A model generated the notes under the pieces. The model saw only the letters and a program-made list of their open reading frames with translations, did not search any database and was not told where the DNA came from. Below, piece after piece: positions 41,854 through 53,388 of a stretch of DNA of 64,000 bases. Origin of the DNA: Viola odorata (taxonomy: Eukaryota > Streptophyta > Magnoliopsida > Malpighiales > Violaceae). How positions within the stretch are numbered: position 1 is the first letter of the stretch; the number at the start of each line of letters is the position of its first letter. Made by a program: the position numbers and the translations under genes. Location: contig OY829545.1 in assembly GCA_963691705.1 (NCBI GenBank), positions 32,041,475 through 32,105,474 on the forward strand, in the 5' to 3' direction.

Positions 41854-42599
41854 TTACTCCGAGAACAGTTGGTTGTAGTAATCAATAGCTGTTTGGACGA
41901 TTTTATCTGTTCCTGTCTGAATCCGGTTTTGTTCATCATGAATTCTGTAAATTCTGTTCCATTGCCGCCTCTGCTTTGTTTTCGCATGGAAGAACCTGGT
42001 GTTTCGGTCTCCCAATTGAAGCCAATTTACTCTAGACTTTTGGTTCCAGTAGGCTTCCTCATCATTCCAAGCCGAGTTAATTTCTTGTTCAAGAGCTTTA
42101 ATTTTTTGTCCATCCCAGGTGGTGGACGTAGTTTGCAGGTTGTGAAGTTCTGTTTTAAGTTCTTGGATTCGCTTGTTGGCATTTGAGGAATTTGATCTTG
42201 CCCAATTAAGAAGCTGATGGCGACACTGTTTGAGTTTTTCATGTGCCTGAAACATTGGAGAGCCTTGAATCTCATTACTCCATGTGTTGGTGACGATTTC
42301 TGCGGCTTCTGGTTTGTCAGTCCATCGCGAGTCGAATTTGAATCTTTTCTTGGCTTTTGTTTTGTGTGGATTGTCATCTAAGAGGATGGGTCTGTGATCC
42401 GATCAGAGTTCCTCAAGATGGGTGACTTGGTATTGTGGCCTTCAGAGAAGCCATTGAGAGGAAGCTAGGAAATGATCAGACTACTTACAAAGATTTTTTT
42501 AAAATTATTTTTGCTCTCATTATTTTTTTTACTGTATTTTTCACTTTAGAATTTTTATCATACTATTTATCAATACTCATAGATGGAATTAATGAAACT

Positions 42600-43501
42600 A
42601 GACTAGACCAGCCCAGCCCAGCTCAGAAAGTAACTAAAACATAAAACAGTTACCGCTAGTGTTTTTCTTCTCTTTTGGCGCCAAACTTATCCTCCTCATA
42701 ACAGTTGGAAAGCTTTAACCAATCGATAATTCTTTATAATATAATTCGCTGCCTCTGTTTTCTTTCTCATCATTTCTCTCCTAATTTCTTTATTTTAATC
42801 AAAGAAAGATTTCCTTTTTTGGTCTTGTTTCTTCTTTGTTGCTCATTTGATTCTTGATTTATCTTCATCTTTTGAGTTTTCTTTGATTGCTATTGTATTA
42901 GTTTTAAAGTCTAGAAAGCCTACAGCTATAATATAAATTGTTAGAAGTTTGAGGAAAAAATATGACTAAAAATTATAGAATTTAGGTCCATAACTCAATA
43001 AATACAACTATTATTAAAATATATCACATCTACCCAAAAATTTTGATTTTATCAATTAATGTATTTTTTTTATAATTATTATGCCAAAGTATCAGCCGGA
43101 TCGATATTTGGAAAACCAATCAAAACGCATTTGAACCTTGTGCACCAAGAAGGCATAAAAAAAAGGAAGATTTTGTTTTCCACGAAATGTAATCAATATA
43201 TACTCATGTAACTTTATTTATAATTACATAAATGATTTGTATATCATATCTCATATAATATGAACTTTAAAATAATGCGTATTTTTTTAAAAACAATTAA
43301 TTTACATTTAATTTCACTAATTTACTCAAATATAAGTTTGGTTGAAAGCTAAAATATGAGGGAAAATATTTTCTTGCTACCCAGAAATTCTCAAATGAGG
43401 ATGGTTTAAATAGTCAGCCAATCAGACGGTTTTCCTTTTTTTCACCGATCATCACGGATCAGTGATCAAATGTCAAATAGTCAAACTATTAGTCCAAAGG
43501 C
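42600..43501. other. Promoter/leader-like segment and AT-rich spacer
   Basis: 42640-42900 resembles, with much divergence, the segment at 44810-45130 and 61500-61850: a GGCGCCAAACTTATCCTCC-type start, an AACAGTTGGAAAGC motif, then a pyrimidine-rich leader. It may be a third, older copy of a NAC-gene promoter. From 42930 to 43501 only AT-rich sequence is seen. Confidence 0.35.
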
Positions 43502-43509
43502 GAGAAAAT

Positions 43510-44792
43510 TAAGGGTGTACACAGCTGGGCGGGCCGGGCCGGTTCGGTCCGGTTTTAAAAAAAGAACTGATCGAACCGAAAATTTATGGTTTTAGGAAGT
43601 AGAGAATCGGATTGAACCGTTACTAACTGTTCGGTACGTTCTATTTTTCCGGTTCTATCTATGACTCAACCCATCAACAATGACTATATCTACTGCCTAC
43701 TGGAATGAAAAAAACACATTCGTATTAGTTTTTTTTCAAGCTTTTATTTATGTATTTATAAATAATAGCCTAATAGAATACATACACGATACGACACGAT
43801 ATTTTAGTAAGATAATTTTTTACATTTTATGATATAATACATATAAAAATTTAAAGTGACTAAATATTGACAAATAATAATTATTTATATATAGAAAGGC
43901 AATAGATACGTTTAATAAATATCTAGTACATATCAAGAAGTATCGAGTAAGTATAAGTATTAAAGTATCGAATACGAATTACGAGCCAAACACATACATG
44001 AAGAATTTTCAAGTATAATCGTGCTTCATAGCATGATAAGATTAAATCACTTAAGTTTAGAGCTTCAAAATTGTCATTAAACAATACAATAGTTAATTAG
44101 TTATACTCACGTAATGTGCAATACATTAATACAATTTAAATCCTAAACCTCTAAATAATTAACTCAAGTAAATAAGGATATTGAAATATAATTACCCTAA
44201 ATCTAAATCATAATGTTCATTATGAAAATTGATTCTTTTAATTGTCATCTAATTAGTAATTACATTTCTTATGACAATTGACATGAATGTTTCTTACAAT
44301 AATATAATTCTCTTTTTATTAAGTAAAATACTGAACAATTATAATAATTCTTATATAATTTCATTAATAAAATTTTCTATTTAAAATTTCAAATAAAAGA
44401 AAAAAAGGAGGTCTTTTAATTAAGTTTAAAAGAAAAAAAAAGAAAAATGATTAAAATTTTCTAATTCTTACTATAGAGAAAATATTTTTTTCTTATAATA
44501 ATTCTTAGATAATTTCCTTAATAATTTTTTTATTTAAAATAACAAATAAAAGGAAAAAATTGGACTTTTAATTAAGTTTAAAAGAAAAAAAAAAGAAAAA
44601 AGATTAAAATTTTCTATTTTTTACTACGGAGAAAATATTTTTTCTCATAATAATTCTTATACAATTTTCTTAATAAAATTTACTATTTAAAATTTCAAAT
44701 AAAAGAAAAAAATGATTAATTTTAATTAAGTTTAAAATAAAAAAAGAATAAGAAAAAAATGAGTCGGGTCCGGTTCGGTCCGTACACCCTTT
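43510..44792. mobile_element. hAT-like element (1.28 kb), 8-bp target duplication
   Basis: Left TAAGGGTGTACACAGC and right (inward, minus strand) AAAGGGTGTACGGACC are terminal inverted repeats. Both lead into CCGGTTCGGTCC-type subterminal motifs. GAGAAAAT flanks both ends (43502-43509 and 44793-44800). The interior is AT-rich with a tandem repeat at its right and no transposase frame. Confidence 0.75.
44337..44760. repeat. Roughly 153-bp AT-rich tandem repeat, about three units
   Basis: Units start at ATAATAATTCTTA (about 44341, 44495 and 44647) and each carries TTTAATTAAGTTTAAAA and an AGAAAATATTTTTT block. The same unit is repeated at 61015-61460 in the duplicated segment. Confidence 0.75.
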
Positions 44793-45140
44793 GAGAAAAT
44801 AACTAAAAACAAAACACAATCACCACCGCCTTTCCTCCTCTTTTACGCGGCAAAGTCATCCTAATAACAATTGGAAAAACCTAACCTAACCTAACGATAT
44901 AAATTCACCAATTGTGATCGTTTTTCTGTAATTTCCTTTACCCTACTTTCCTAATCGCATAGCAGCCTCCAAGAAAAAATATTTCTTCTTTTCCGATTCT
45001 CTGGTTTGGGTTCTCTTCAAGATTTCCTCCTGTCAATTTGCTGGGTTTTGGTTTAATTTCCTCTTCATCGTTGTTTCTTCGTTCTTGTTGCTTTTGATTA
45101 TTTCTTCCGATTCTTGAGATTCTTTTAGTTTGTTGTTAAG
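44793..45140 (+). promoter_or_regulatory. Copy of the NAC-gene promoter and leader, without its gene
   Basis: From GAGAAAATAACTAAAAAC to TAGTTTGTTGTTAAGATT the text closely follows 61483-61850, which directly precedes the NAC pseudogene ATG. Shared landmarks are CACCACCGCCTTTCC, ACGATATAAATTCACC (a TATA-like ATATAAA) and CTCTGGTTTGGGTTCTCTTC. After 45140 the copies diverge and no NAC coding sequence follows here. Confidence 0.6.
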
Positions 45141-45612
45141 ATTCCCTCATCCTCATCCTTATCCCAATGCACCACTTTCGGCCTTTTGTACTAAGTAAAC
45201 GACGGATCACCACTTTCATCATCCTCAAGAACTTCCACCCCCTTCTTTTCGGTAATCTTGTTTTTGGGACGAGGGCCAACACCACTCTTTCGGACCATGG
45301 GACCAAGGTTAATTTCCTTTTAAAAAAGATGGAAAAATTGAAAATAACCTTCTGCATCTACCTGTCTGCTATAACTAACTTACTTATGCACCTTACCTTA
45401 CCTAACGGGAGGAAAATGTGTTAATATTACAATGCATTACATTTGAATATATATGGGAAAAAACATATAATCTAGAGTCAATTTGCATATCTTTGATTAG
45501 CAAAAACACTAAATTTAAACTAATTTTAATGTTTCTTATCCAACAATATTTTTATAGCAATTATAACTTACTTCCATTATGCTCCTTACCTTACCTAACT
45601 CCAACCCTACCT
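45141..45612. other. Unassigned spacer before Athila A2
   Basis: Contains short frames on both strands (45136-45357 minus, 45167-45424 plus) with no recognisable domain, then AT-rich sequence and a twice-occurring CTTACCTTACCTAAC motif. It ends abruptly at about 45613, where Athila protease sequence starts mid-domain. Confidence 0.4.
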
Positions 45613-48600
45613 CACTGATCGTTCTGTCATCTACCCCGAGGGACTTATCACAAATATTTTTGGCCAAGTGGGCGAGTTCCTATTCCCGGCCGATTTTTAT
45701 GTCATTGCAATGGAGAATGAGGATTTTACTAAGTCTACTGATGTTCTTCTAGGGCGTACGTTTCTAGCCACCGCCCGAGCAAAGATAGATGTTCATGATG
45801 CCACCATCTCCCTCGAGTTTGATGGAGAGATCATCAAGTTTAACATGCTAGAAGCCAAGCGATATCCCTCCAAATTTTTCAATGTTAATTATATTGATAT
45901 AATTGATCCTTCTGTTGAGGAACTTGCTGAACTTCATTCTACTAACCCTTTACAATTTGCCCTTGACAGGAGTCTGACACCAACTCTTCTAGATGTCGTG
46001 GCCTCGACACTTTCCACACCACCTGAATTACATTTAGTCGTCACTGCCCTAGAGGAGTGCGTTGTTGTCCAGTATGAGCCCCCGATGGTGTCTCCTAACT
46101 GCCCAGACCACGTCAAGTTATCTCCTTCTATTGACTAGGCTCCAGCCTTCGATCTGAAACCACTGCCATCCCATCTGAAGTATGCTTATCTCGACCCCGA
46201 TGACTCTCTGCCCGTCATCATCTCCAACAAGCTAAACAATCCAGAAGAGTCTGAGTTGATTTCCTTATTGAAGGAATTTCGACAAGCCATAGGCTGGACC
46301 ATCGCAGATATCAAGGGCTTGTCACCAGCTCTATGCACTCATCGTATTCACTTGGACGATGCTAGCAAGACTATATGACAACCACAATGCCAATTGAATC
46401 CACCCATGATGGAAGTGGTCAGGAAAGAAGTTATGAAATTGCTAGATGCAGGAGTTATCTACCCCATCTCCGATAACCCATAGGTCAGTCCTATACAGGT
46501 TGTGCCCAAGAAAACTGGTATCACCATTACCATTGGGCAAGACGGCGAATCCATTCCCACCTGAATCCAGAATGAGTGGCGTGTGTGCATTGACTACCAT
46601 CGATTGAATGCGGCCACCAAGAAAGACCACTTTCCTCTTCCCTTCATTGATCAGATGCTAGAACGTCTCGCGGGCAAGACCCACTACTGCTGTCTAGATG
46701 GTTACTCAGGTTTCCATCAGATCCCAGTTTCCCCCGAAGACCAGGAGCAGACCACCTTCACATACCCTTTCGGCACCTTTGCTTATAGGTGTATGCCCTT
46801 CGGCTTGTGTAATGCCCCCGCCACTTTCCAGCGCTGCATGGTGAGCATTTTCTCCGAACTAGTTGAAAATGGGATCGAGGTCTTTATGGATGACTTCACT
46901 GTTTATGGGAATTCCTTTCCAGAATGCATGGGTAACTTGAAGAAATGTTTAGAGCGCTGCATAGAGACCAATCTTGTTCTGAATTTTGAAAAATGCCACT
47001 TCATGGTGGATCGAGCCCTCGTTCTAGGTCATATCATCTCGGCCAGGGGAATCGAAGTCGACAAGGCCAAGATTGAGGTGATAGAATCCTTACCCTATCC
47101 AGCATGTGTTCGCAATGTGCGATCTTTTTTAGGGCACGCCGGTTTCTACAGACGGTTTATTAAGAATTTTTCCAAAATTGCCCAACCTATGTGTCGCTTG
47201 CTCCAAAAGGAAGTACCCTTTGATTTTGATGAGAATTGCAAAGCCACCTTTGAACTCCTAAAAACCAAGCTTATCTCAGTCCCGATCATTCGTGCCTCCG
47301 ATTGGACATTACCTTTCGAGGTCATGTGCGATGCCATCAATCAAGCCCTAGGCACCGTTCTGGGTCAGAAGAAAGACAAGGAAACCTACGTAATCTACTA
47401 TGCTTCCAAGTTACTAGATCCAGCCCAGCAGAACTACACAACCACAGAAAAAGAACTCTTGGCGGTTGTTTATGCCCTCGACAAGTTCAGGCAATACCTC
47501 TTGGGCACTCATGTTCTCGTTTACTCGGATCACTCAGCCCTTAGGTGCCTGTTGATAAAGGCAGATGCCAAACCTCGCCTCATTCGATGGATCTTATTGC
47601 TACAGGAATTTAACATCTTGATCAAGGACAAGGTTGGAAGAGAAAATCTGGTGGCGGATCATCTGAGCAGACTTCCAACCCAAGAAGAAGACTCATTTGT
47701 GCCTATCCGCGAAACCTTTCTGGACGAACAATTGTGTCTTGCCCACACTGTCCAGTTCCCATGGTTCTCGGATATTGCAAACTTTTGTGCTACTGGTACA
47801 TACCCAGTAGATGCTTCCCCAACCGATTGCAACACAATCCGAAGGCAAACCAAATACTATATTTGGGATAACCCTTATTTATGGAAGCATTTCTCGTACC
47901 AGATAATTCGTCATTGTGTAACAATGGACAAGGTGCCCTCGATCCTCAAATTTTGCCATTATGAAGGAGGACACTTCGCGGCCAAGAAAACTACCCTCAA
48001 GGTCTTAGAAGCCAGTCTCTACTGGCCATCGATCTTCAAAGATAGTTACCTCTTTTATGCTTCGTCCCCTCGATACCAAGCTACAAGCAATATCGGGGCC
48101 AGGAATCAGATGCCTCTGACCAATATCATTGTTTGCGAAATCTTTGATATATGGGGCATAGATTTCATGGGCTCGTTCCCAGTTCCTTCGGCAATATCTA
48201 CATCCTGCTCGCCGTTAACTATATTTCCAAGTGGGTCGAGGCCAAGGCAACTAGGACAGATGACTCCAAGGTGGTAGTAAATTTCCTACGCACCCATATC
48301 TTCAATAGATTTGGTACACCTCGGGCCCTAGTCAGTGATCGAGGTACCCATTTTTACAACCGTGTTGTGGCCTCTCTTCTGACCAAGTATGGAATCCATC
48401 ACAGAACCTCTATAACTTATCACCCTCAAACAAATGGACAAGCTGAAGTGTCCAACCGCGAGATCAAGATGATCCTAGAAAAAACCGTCAACCAGTCCCG
48501 AAAGGATTGGAGCTTGAAGCTGGATGACGCCCTCTGGGAATATCATACAACTTTCAAGACCCCGATTGGTATGAGGCCCTACAAACTCATTTATGGCAAA

Positions 48601-48990
48601 TCGTGCCATCTCCTAGTTGAGATAGAACACAAGGCTTTCTGTGCCATTCATAAAGTGAACACGGATCTAGGGGAAACCGACCCAAACAGACGCTTGCAAA
48701 TCCAGAAATTAGAGGAGTTAAGGGACGACGCCTATGAGAATGCCTTGCTTTACAAGGGCAAGACCAAAGCTTATTATGACAGGCACATTCGGCCTAAAAA
48801 TTTTTCCATTAGACAGAAAGTATTATTATACAACTCACGTTTGCGGTTGTTTGCAGGAAAGCTCAAATCTAAATGGTCTGGACCTTTCATGGTCACGACA
48901 GTTTTTTACCACGGAGCGATCGAAATTCAGAATCCAGACACTGGGACCATCTTCAAAGTAAACGCCTACAGGCTGAAACCCTTCTATTAA
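45613..48990 (+). pseudogene. Athila pol of A2 (protease to integrase)
   Basis: Protease tail (DRSVIYPEGLITN, then ADFYVIAMENEDF, DVLLGRTFLATARAKID) runs to a TAG at 46136-46138. A stretch with stops near 46377 and 46480-46561 follows. Then 46583-48277 is one open frame with CIDYHRLNAATKKDHFPLPF, the intact metal-binding loop FMDDFTVYG, an RNase H with CDAINQALGTVLGQKK and YSDHSALRCLL, and the integrase N-terminus [21 protein letters not shown] frameshift near 48180 moves to the frame 48151-48990. That frame holds the integrase core ([30 protein letters not shown]) and C-terminus. The zinc-binding Cys pair is changed. So close to intact, but still with at least four disabling changes. Confidence 0.85.
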
Positions 48991-49635
48991 GGATTCAAGC
49001 CCTCGATCATTGAAGAGATGATGGTGGACCCTCCACCTGTCCAGACCTAGATTGACAGAACACGTCGAGGCCTCGACGAGTAAACAGGCCACACTGGAGG
49101 CATCTGATATGTCGTTCCACCCTTTTCTCTCTCTCATATCTTTTCTGTATCTTTTCGAATTCTCTGATTTTATTCTTGTTTTCCCTTGATTTTAATTCCT
49201 TGTTTTATCCCTTATTTATCTCCCTTAATCTCTAACCTTTCCTTTTCCTATGAGATTTTATTCCTTTATTTTTGTTAATCCCTTTATTCTTTCTTTTTGT
49301 CTTTATCTTCTCCAACTGCCCCCTTTTTGAAATTTAAAAAGCTATTCTCCTTTTTAGGTTGTTAGGATACTCACGGGCCGATCTTCTACAAATCCCAAGA
49401 CGCCACGTGGACTGCAAGGGACAGAAAAGCAACCCTAATTAATGATAAAGTTGCGTTATTAATTACTGGCGTCAACTCCTTTTCTCTCTCCCACACTCCC
49501 TCTTCTTCATCACTCCCCTCACAACCAACTCACATCACTATCACTCTTCTCTCTCTCTCCCACCACACATGCAACCCTAGTCTCCTACCTCTTGAACATC
49601 TCCATCACCACTGTTCTCTCCCATCACCATCAACC

Positions 49636-51510
49636 ATGCCCAGAGCAAAGAAATCCATCCGCAAGCTTGCCTCAAGACCACATCCAGTGGACGACCCTAA
49701 GAGCCCAGCTCCCTCGAAATCCAGGTCGCAGTCTACTACCCCTGGATCGTTCAAAACGGTATCTCCTCCCTCCACCCATGGAGTCCCCATTCCACAGACC
49801 CCAGCGCCCTCTCCGCCCTCCGAAAATTGAGCCGTGGAGTTTACTCCTGTTGAGGATGACACCGACATAGAAATCACCGGCTCTATCCCTCTTACCTCGA
49901 CCACAATAAGAAGTGGCCGTGTAGTCAAGCTCCTTCCTGGGTCTTTGACCGCGAAGCGCAAGGCCAAATCCCAGCCCAAACTGGTGTCACCGGCCACTAG
50001 GAAGCTCTCACTGGAAGCTGCCCTGGACGCCTTTCTGGCCCCCGATTCGACCAAAGATGAGGAACTGCCAGAGTAGGAGGAGGATGCTGAGCTCGAGCAG
50101 GCCGATGATGCCCTAAAAGAAGGTACTGGAGAGAGCGGTGAGGCCGATGGTGTGAAAGAAGAAGAAGCTGAGGACTTCGAGGCCAAGGCAGCAGTGGAGA
50201 AAGAAGCTGCTGAGAAAGAAAAGAAAGAGAAAGAGGCCGCAGCTAGAGGGGCAGAAGGGAAAATCAAAGGCTCCGGCCAAAGCGGAGCCGCCGGCAGATC
50301 ATGAAACACCAGTGGATCGAAAACGCAAGCTTCCAGCCTCCAGCAAGGGAAAGGCCTCGACCTCCAAGAAGTCTCGAGGTCCCGACGACACCTCTACTGT
50401 CGAGGCCAGGACGCTAGTTCCCCCTTCTGCCCCTCGATCAAACTCCCACCAGGTGACTTCTGACCTTTCTATACCTCATGAATGGTTAGTTTTCAATGAT
50501 AATCCCTCATTAGATAAATTGCATTTGTTGAACTCTAAAGGCGTTAGCTCCTGTGCGCGCCTAGATATGGACTTTTTGGCCAAAATGGGCATTGAATCTC
50601 GGGTCCGAGAGTTTGTGGCCAATATCGGTTGGGAATCTCTGTTCTATTTAGAACACCCAACCTTTATTGAACTCTCGCTCAAATTCTTTACCACTTTTTT
50701 GGTTGCTTCTGATAGCTTTAAGCCCAAGGGCAAGTTTGGACCCAATTCTTCGACTCCTGGTCTTGTCAATTTTAGATTGACAACCAAATGGGCCTAACTG
50801 ACCCTTGGCGAGTTCAATTGTTTTCTTGGTTTTGTTCAACCTGATGAGTTAAATTCTGCTTTGTATAAAAATGCTTTGACTGTTATACCTCCTATTTTTT
50901 ATGCTTATGCTGCATTTCATGAGCTTACTAATGACCCACATGCTGAATTCAACCCTAAGTCTAGTAAAGCCCATGAGATTGTTGACCCTGCATTGCGCAT
51001 CCTGCATAAATATCTAGCCCTCACCTTATCGGGTCGGTTTGGATCCTCGGGACAGTTATCTTTGCAGGAGCTTTTCTTTTTGTGGTGCATGAAGCATAAA
51101 CGTAGAGTTAATCTTGGCTTTTGGGTTGCCTCGGGTATTCTTCAAGTTCTAAATGGCTCCCGAGGCCCCATTTTAGGATCCCTTATCTCTCTGCTCGTAG
51201 TGAAATTGCATAATATTGACATGTAAGATAGCAACCTTTCTGAGCCCCTTGCGTTCAAAGTTTTAGATGCTCGTACCTTAGATGGTATGGGCCATTTATG
51301 TGTCTCACATGGTGTGCTGAGTTTTTCTATAGGATCAACCCCTACTGGAGATAAGGTTTTCGGGACCAAGTCTGGCGGCCACTTCGACTATCCAGATCTT
51401 TCGAGGCCCCGATCTTCGTCCATTCCTCCTGCCCAAGCTGAGACAACTCGTCAAGCCCCCCGATTCCAGCACTTGTCCATGACCTAGTCCAAACTCGTCT
51501 TCTCCAAGCA
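49636..51510 (+). pseudogene. Athila extra ORF in the env position (A2)
   Basis: The start at 49636 (MPRAKKSIRKLASRPH) follows a pyrimidine-rich leader with CATCACCATCAACC. The order matches A1: a Pro/Ser-rich basic start, an acidic Glu/Ala/Lys-rich centre (50070-50280), a basic DRKRKLPASSKGKAS stretch, then the globular region (FLAKMGIESRVREFVANIGW, IELSLKFFTTFLVASDS, LQELFFLWCMKHKRRVN, GSRGPILGSLISLLVVKLHN). Stops lie at 49828-49830, 50074-50076, about 50302, 50797 and 51224, plus a frameshift around 50290. A2 and A1 differ clearly, so the family is old. The function is unknown; a Gag-like or nuclear role is as plausible as an envelope. Confidence 0.6.
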
Positions 51511-51570
51511 ATCCTTAGGGAACTTCAGGCTTTGATGGCTGAAGTTGCCCGGCGAAATCTTCCACCCCAG

Positions 51571-53388
51571 TGACCCACCCCCCCGAAAAATTTCCTTTTC
51601 ATGCCCTCGAGGAGGGCTAAAAACAATTTTTCTTTTACCGCTTTCTTTTATTTTGGTTGTACTGTACTATTTTAATTTTTCTTGAACTCCGTTGTGTGCC
51701 CTTCCCGCATTGAGGACAATACACTGCCTAAGTGTGGGGAGGGGTTTATTTATGTTTTGTGTATGTTTGCATGTTAAAATTTCCGCTTGTTGCATGACTG
51801 CATGTTTTTCGAATTTTTCAAAACTTTTCGGATTTTATTTTATTTTTTAGTCCTTACTAGGAATTTTTGCCACTACTTGTTTTAAAACCCTTATGTTTGG
51901 CATGCATTTTTGACTTCTGATGCATAAGGAGAAATCTGTCATTCATTGCATATTTGCCTGACCATGCATATCTAGACCTGCTAGCCCTTATGTCCAGTCA
52001 TGCCCTAGACACTAGTAGTCACAATTTGAACCCGTGAGCATTTGAGCTTCATGCCTTTTATTCTTGTGTGATAATGCTTGACTAGGCACTGGCTAGGTTT
52101 GCATGATATCCCTGGGTATAGGCACTATTAGACAGGGGAAAGCAGCGAAACAACGAGAAACTTTGCAAATCTTTATTTCTTTTACTTTCTTCTATTTTCT
52201 CTTCTTTTCTTATTTATTTTCTCTCATTCTCCATTTTCCTTTCCTTTTCATGCCCCCGACTCCCATTCTTCATATGCTTCCTCTTCTAACCATTTATCGC
52301 CTTTCTTTGTCCCTTCCTTGGCAGGTGAGTAACACTCTTCATCACAAAAGGCAAGGGCTGGATTTCGAAGAAGATAAGTGTCGGGAGGGACTTTTATATC
52401 AAGGGCACGAAAGAGCATGCGCAGAAATCAAACATCGAGGCCTCGACAACAATACAGTGTTACTTCCCCACCACATCAAAACTCAAGTGTGGGGAAGTAA
52501 AGTCAACTTCCAGGACCTCAAATTCAAGCGCTCCAAATAGTACTTAAAGCCATGCCAGCCCCAGCTCCAGTTCCGAAAAAGAAAAATTAAATGCTGATGC
52601 AAGTTACGAGCTGAAAAAGAGGAAAAGTAAATGCCTGCCTTCTCTCGTTCTTCTAAAAAATAAATATCAAATGAAAGCAGAGCAAGCATGATAGAAGGTG
52701 ACCATTTCGAGCCCCCAAAGCATCAAGAGATCCCCCCCCCCCCCCCCCCCACCCTGAAAAGAGTAGCAAACATCATCTAGCCCTCGCCATCGGCCCTCTC
52801 CAGCAAGTGTTACTCACCGTCTCGCCTTCTTCCTAGCCAAGGAACTCTCCAGATTTGTTTCCTTCTCCTCTACTTTCGTTTTCTTCTCCTTTTACCCCTT
52901 CATTCTGTTTCTTTTCTCTTTCTTTTCCTTTGCTCCCTCCCGTACTCTCTCCTATTTTTTCTTTCTTTTTCTTTTCCCTTTCTTTTTCTTTCTTTTCTTT
53001 TGCAAAGTCATCTCGGATCGTTAGATTGCCCTTGCATGTGACCTACAGCACTCGGATTGATGTGCAAGCTCTGCCTCGTGTCGTGTTATTTTCATTTTGA
53101 GTGATTAGCCTAAACACAAGTTTTGTTGTGAGTATAAGTGCAAACACATATCTAGTGAGGACTGCTAGTGAATAGGCTTGGTCTGGAAAAGTCTGGTTGA
53201 TAGGGTCGTTATCCTATTAGCCAGATGCAGGTGCTTTTCTAGGGCTAGATGTGTTCTGGTTGGGTGTAGTTTGCTGAATGACATGTCTATTCTGTGTGTT
53301 AGGGGTTGAGGATGTATGCTTTTGCATGAGGTAGTTTTTCAATTTTGTTAATGCTCGAGGGCGAGCATTGGGGCAGTGTGGGGATGTT
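51571..53388 (+). other. A2 region between the extra ORF and the 3' LTR
   Basis: 1.8 kb without supported coding. It begins with a C-rich stretch (CCCACCCCCCCG), then ATGCCCTCGAGGAGGGC and GCCCTTCCCGCATTGAGGAC, all shared with A1. It has a 19-C run at 52732-52750 and a long pyrimidine tract at 52850-53005. It ends in the purine-rich GCAGTGTGGGGATG, the polypurine tract before the LTR. Frames at 52103-52540 and 52855-53100 are composition artefacts. Confidence 0.55.

Larger units (their letters stand above)
37736..42485 (-). mobile_element. L1-type LINE, 5'-truncated, ORF2 with RT and RNase H
   Basis: From right to left on the minus strand: the end of the endonuclease domain (VTHLEEL, a stop, then SDHRPILL near 42390); the linker (NQKSRVNWLQLGDRNTRFFH near 42000); a 1.2-kb insertion (40657-41853); then the reverse transcriptase with LISETQSAFVEGRLISDSVL, KLDMSKAFDRVKW and RGIRQGDSLSPSLFLLCAEG. 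Later blocks are LAGWKSKLLSPGGKEVLIKS, the zinc-finger-like RVT tail, and an RNase H (KINADGALELKKHRGSIGEV-type, near 38200). The catalytic YxDD loop is lost in a frameshifted stretch near 39840. The 3' end TATAAAATTACTATCTTTTG matches the LINE scrap at 17.3 kb. Many stops. The 5' edge near 42485 is approximate. Confidence 0.85.

Noticed and set aside
42435..42644. 69-codon frame starting MAFREAIERKLG with a hydrophobic segment
   Set aside because: It begins inside the LINE on the opposite strand and continues into T-rich sequence; the hydrophobic part is composition-driven.
45136..45424. A gene following the orphan NAC promoter
   Set aside because: Frames on both strands are short, lack domains and end in AT-rich sequence; there is no NAC similarity.
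51571..53388. Extra genes between the A2 extra ORF and LTR (52103-52540, 52855-53100)
   Set aside because: Pyrimidine-rich frames without domains and without counterparts in A1.
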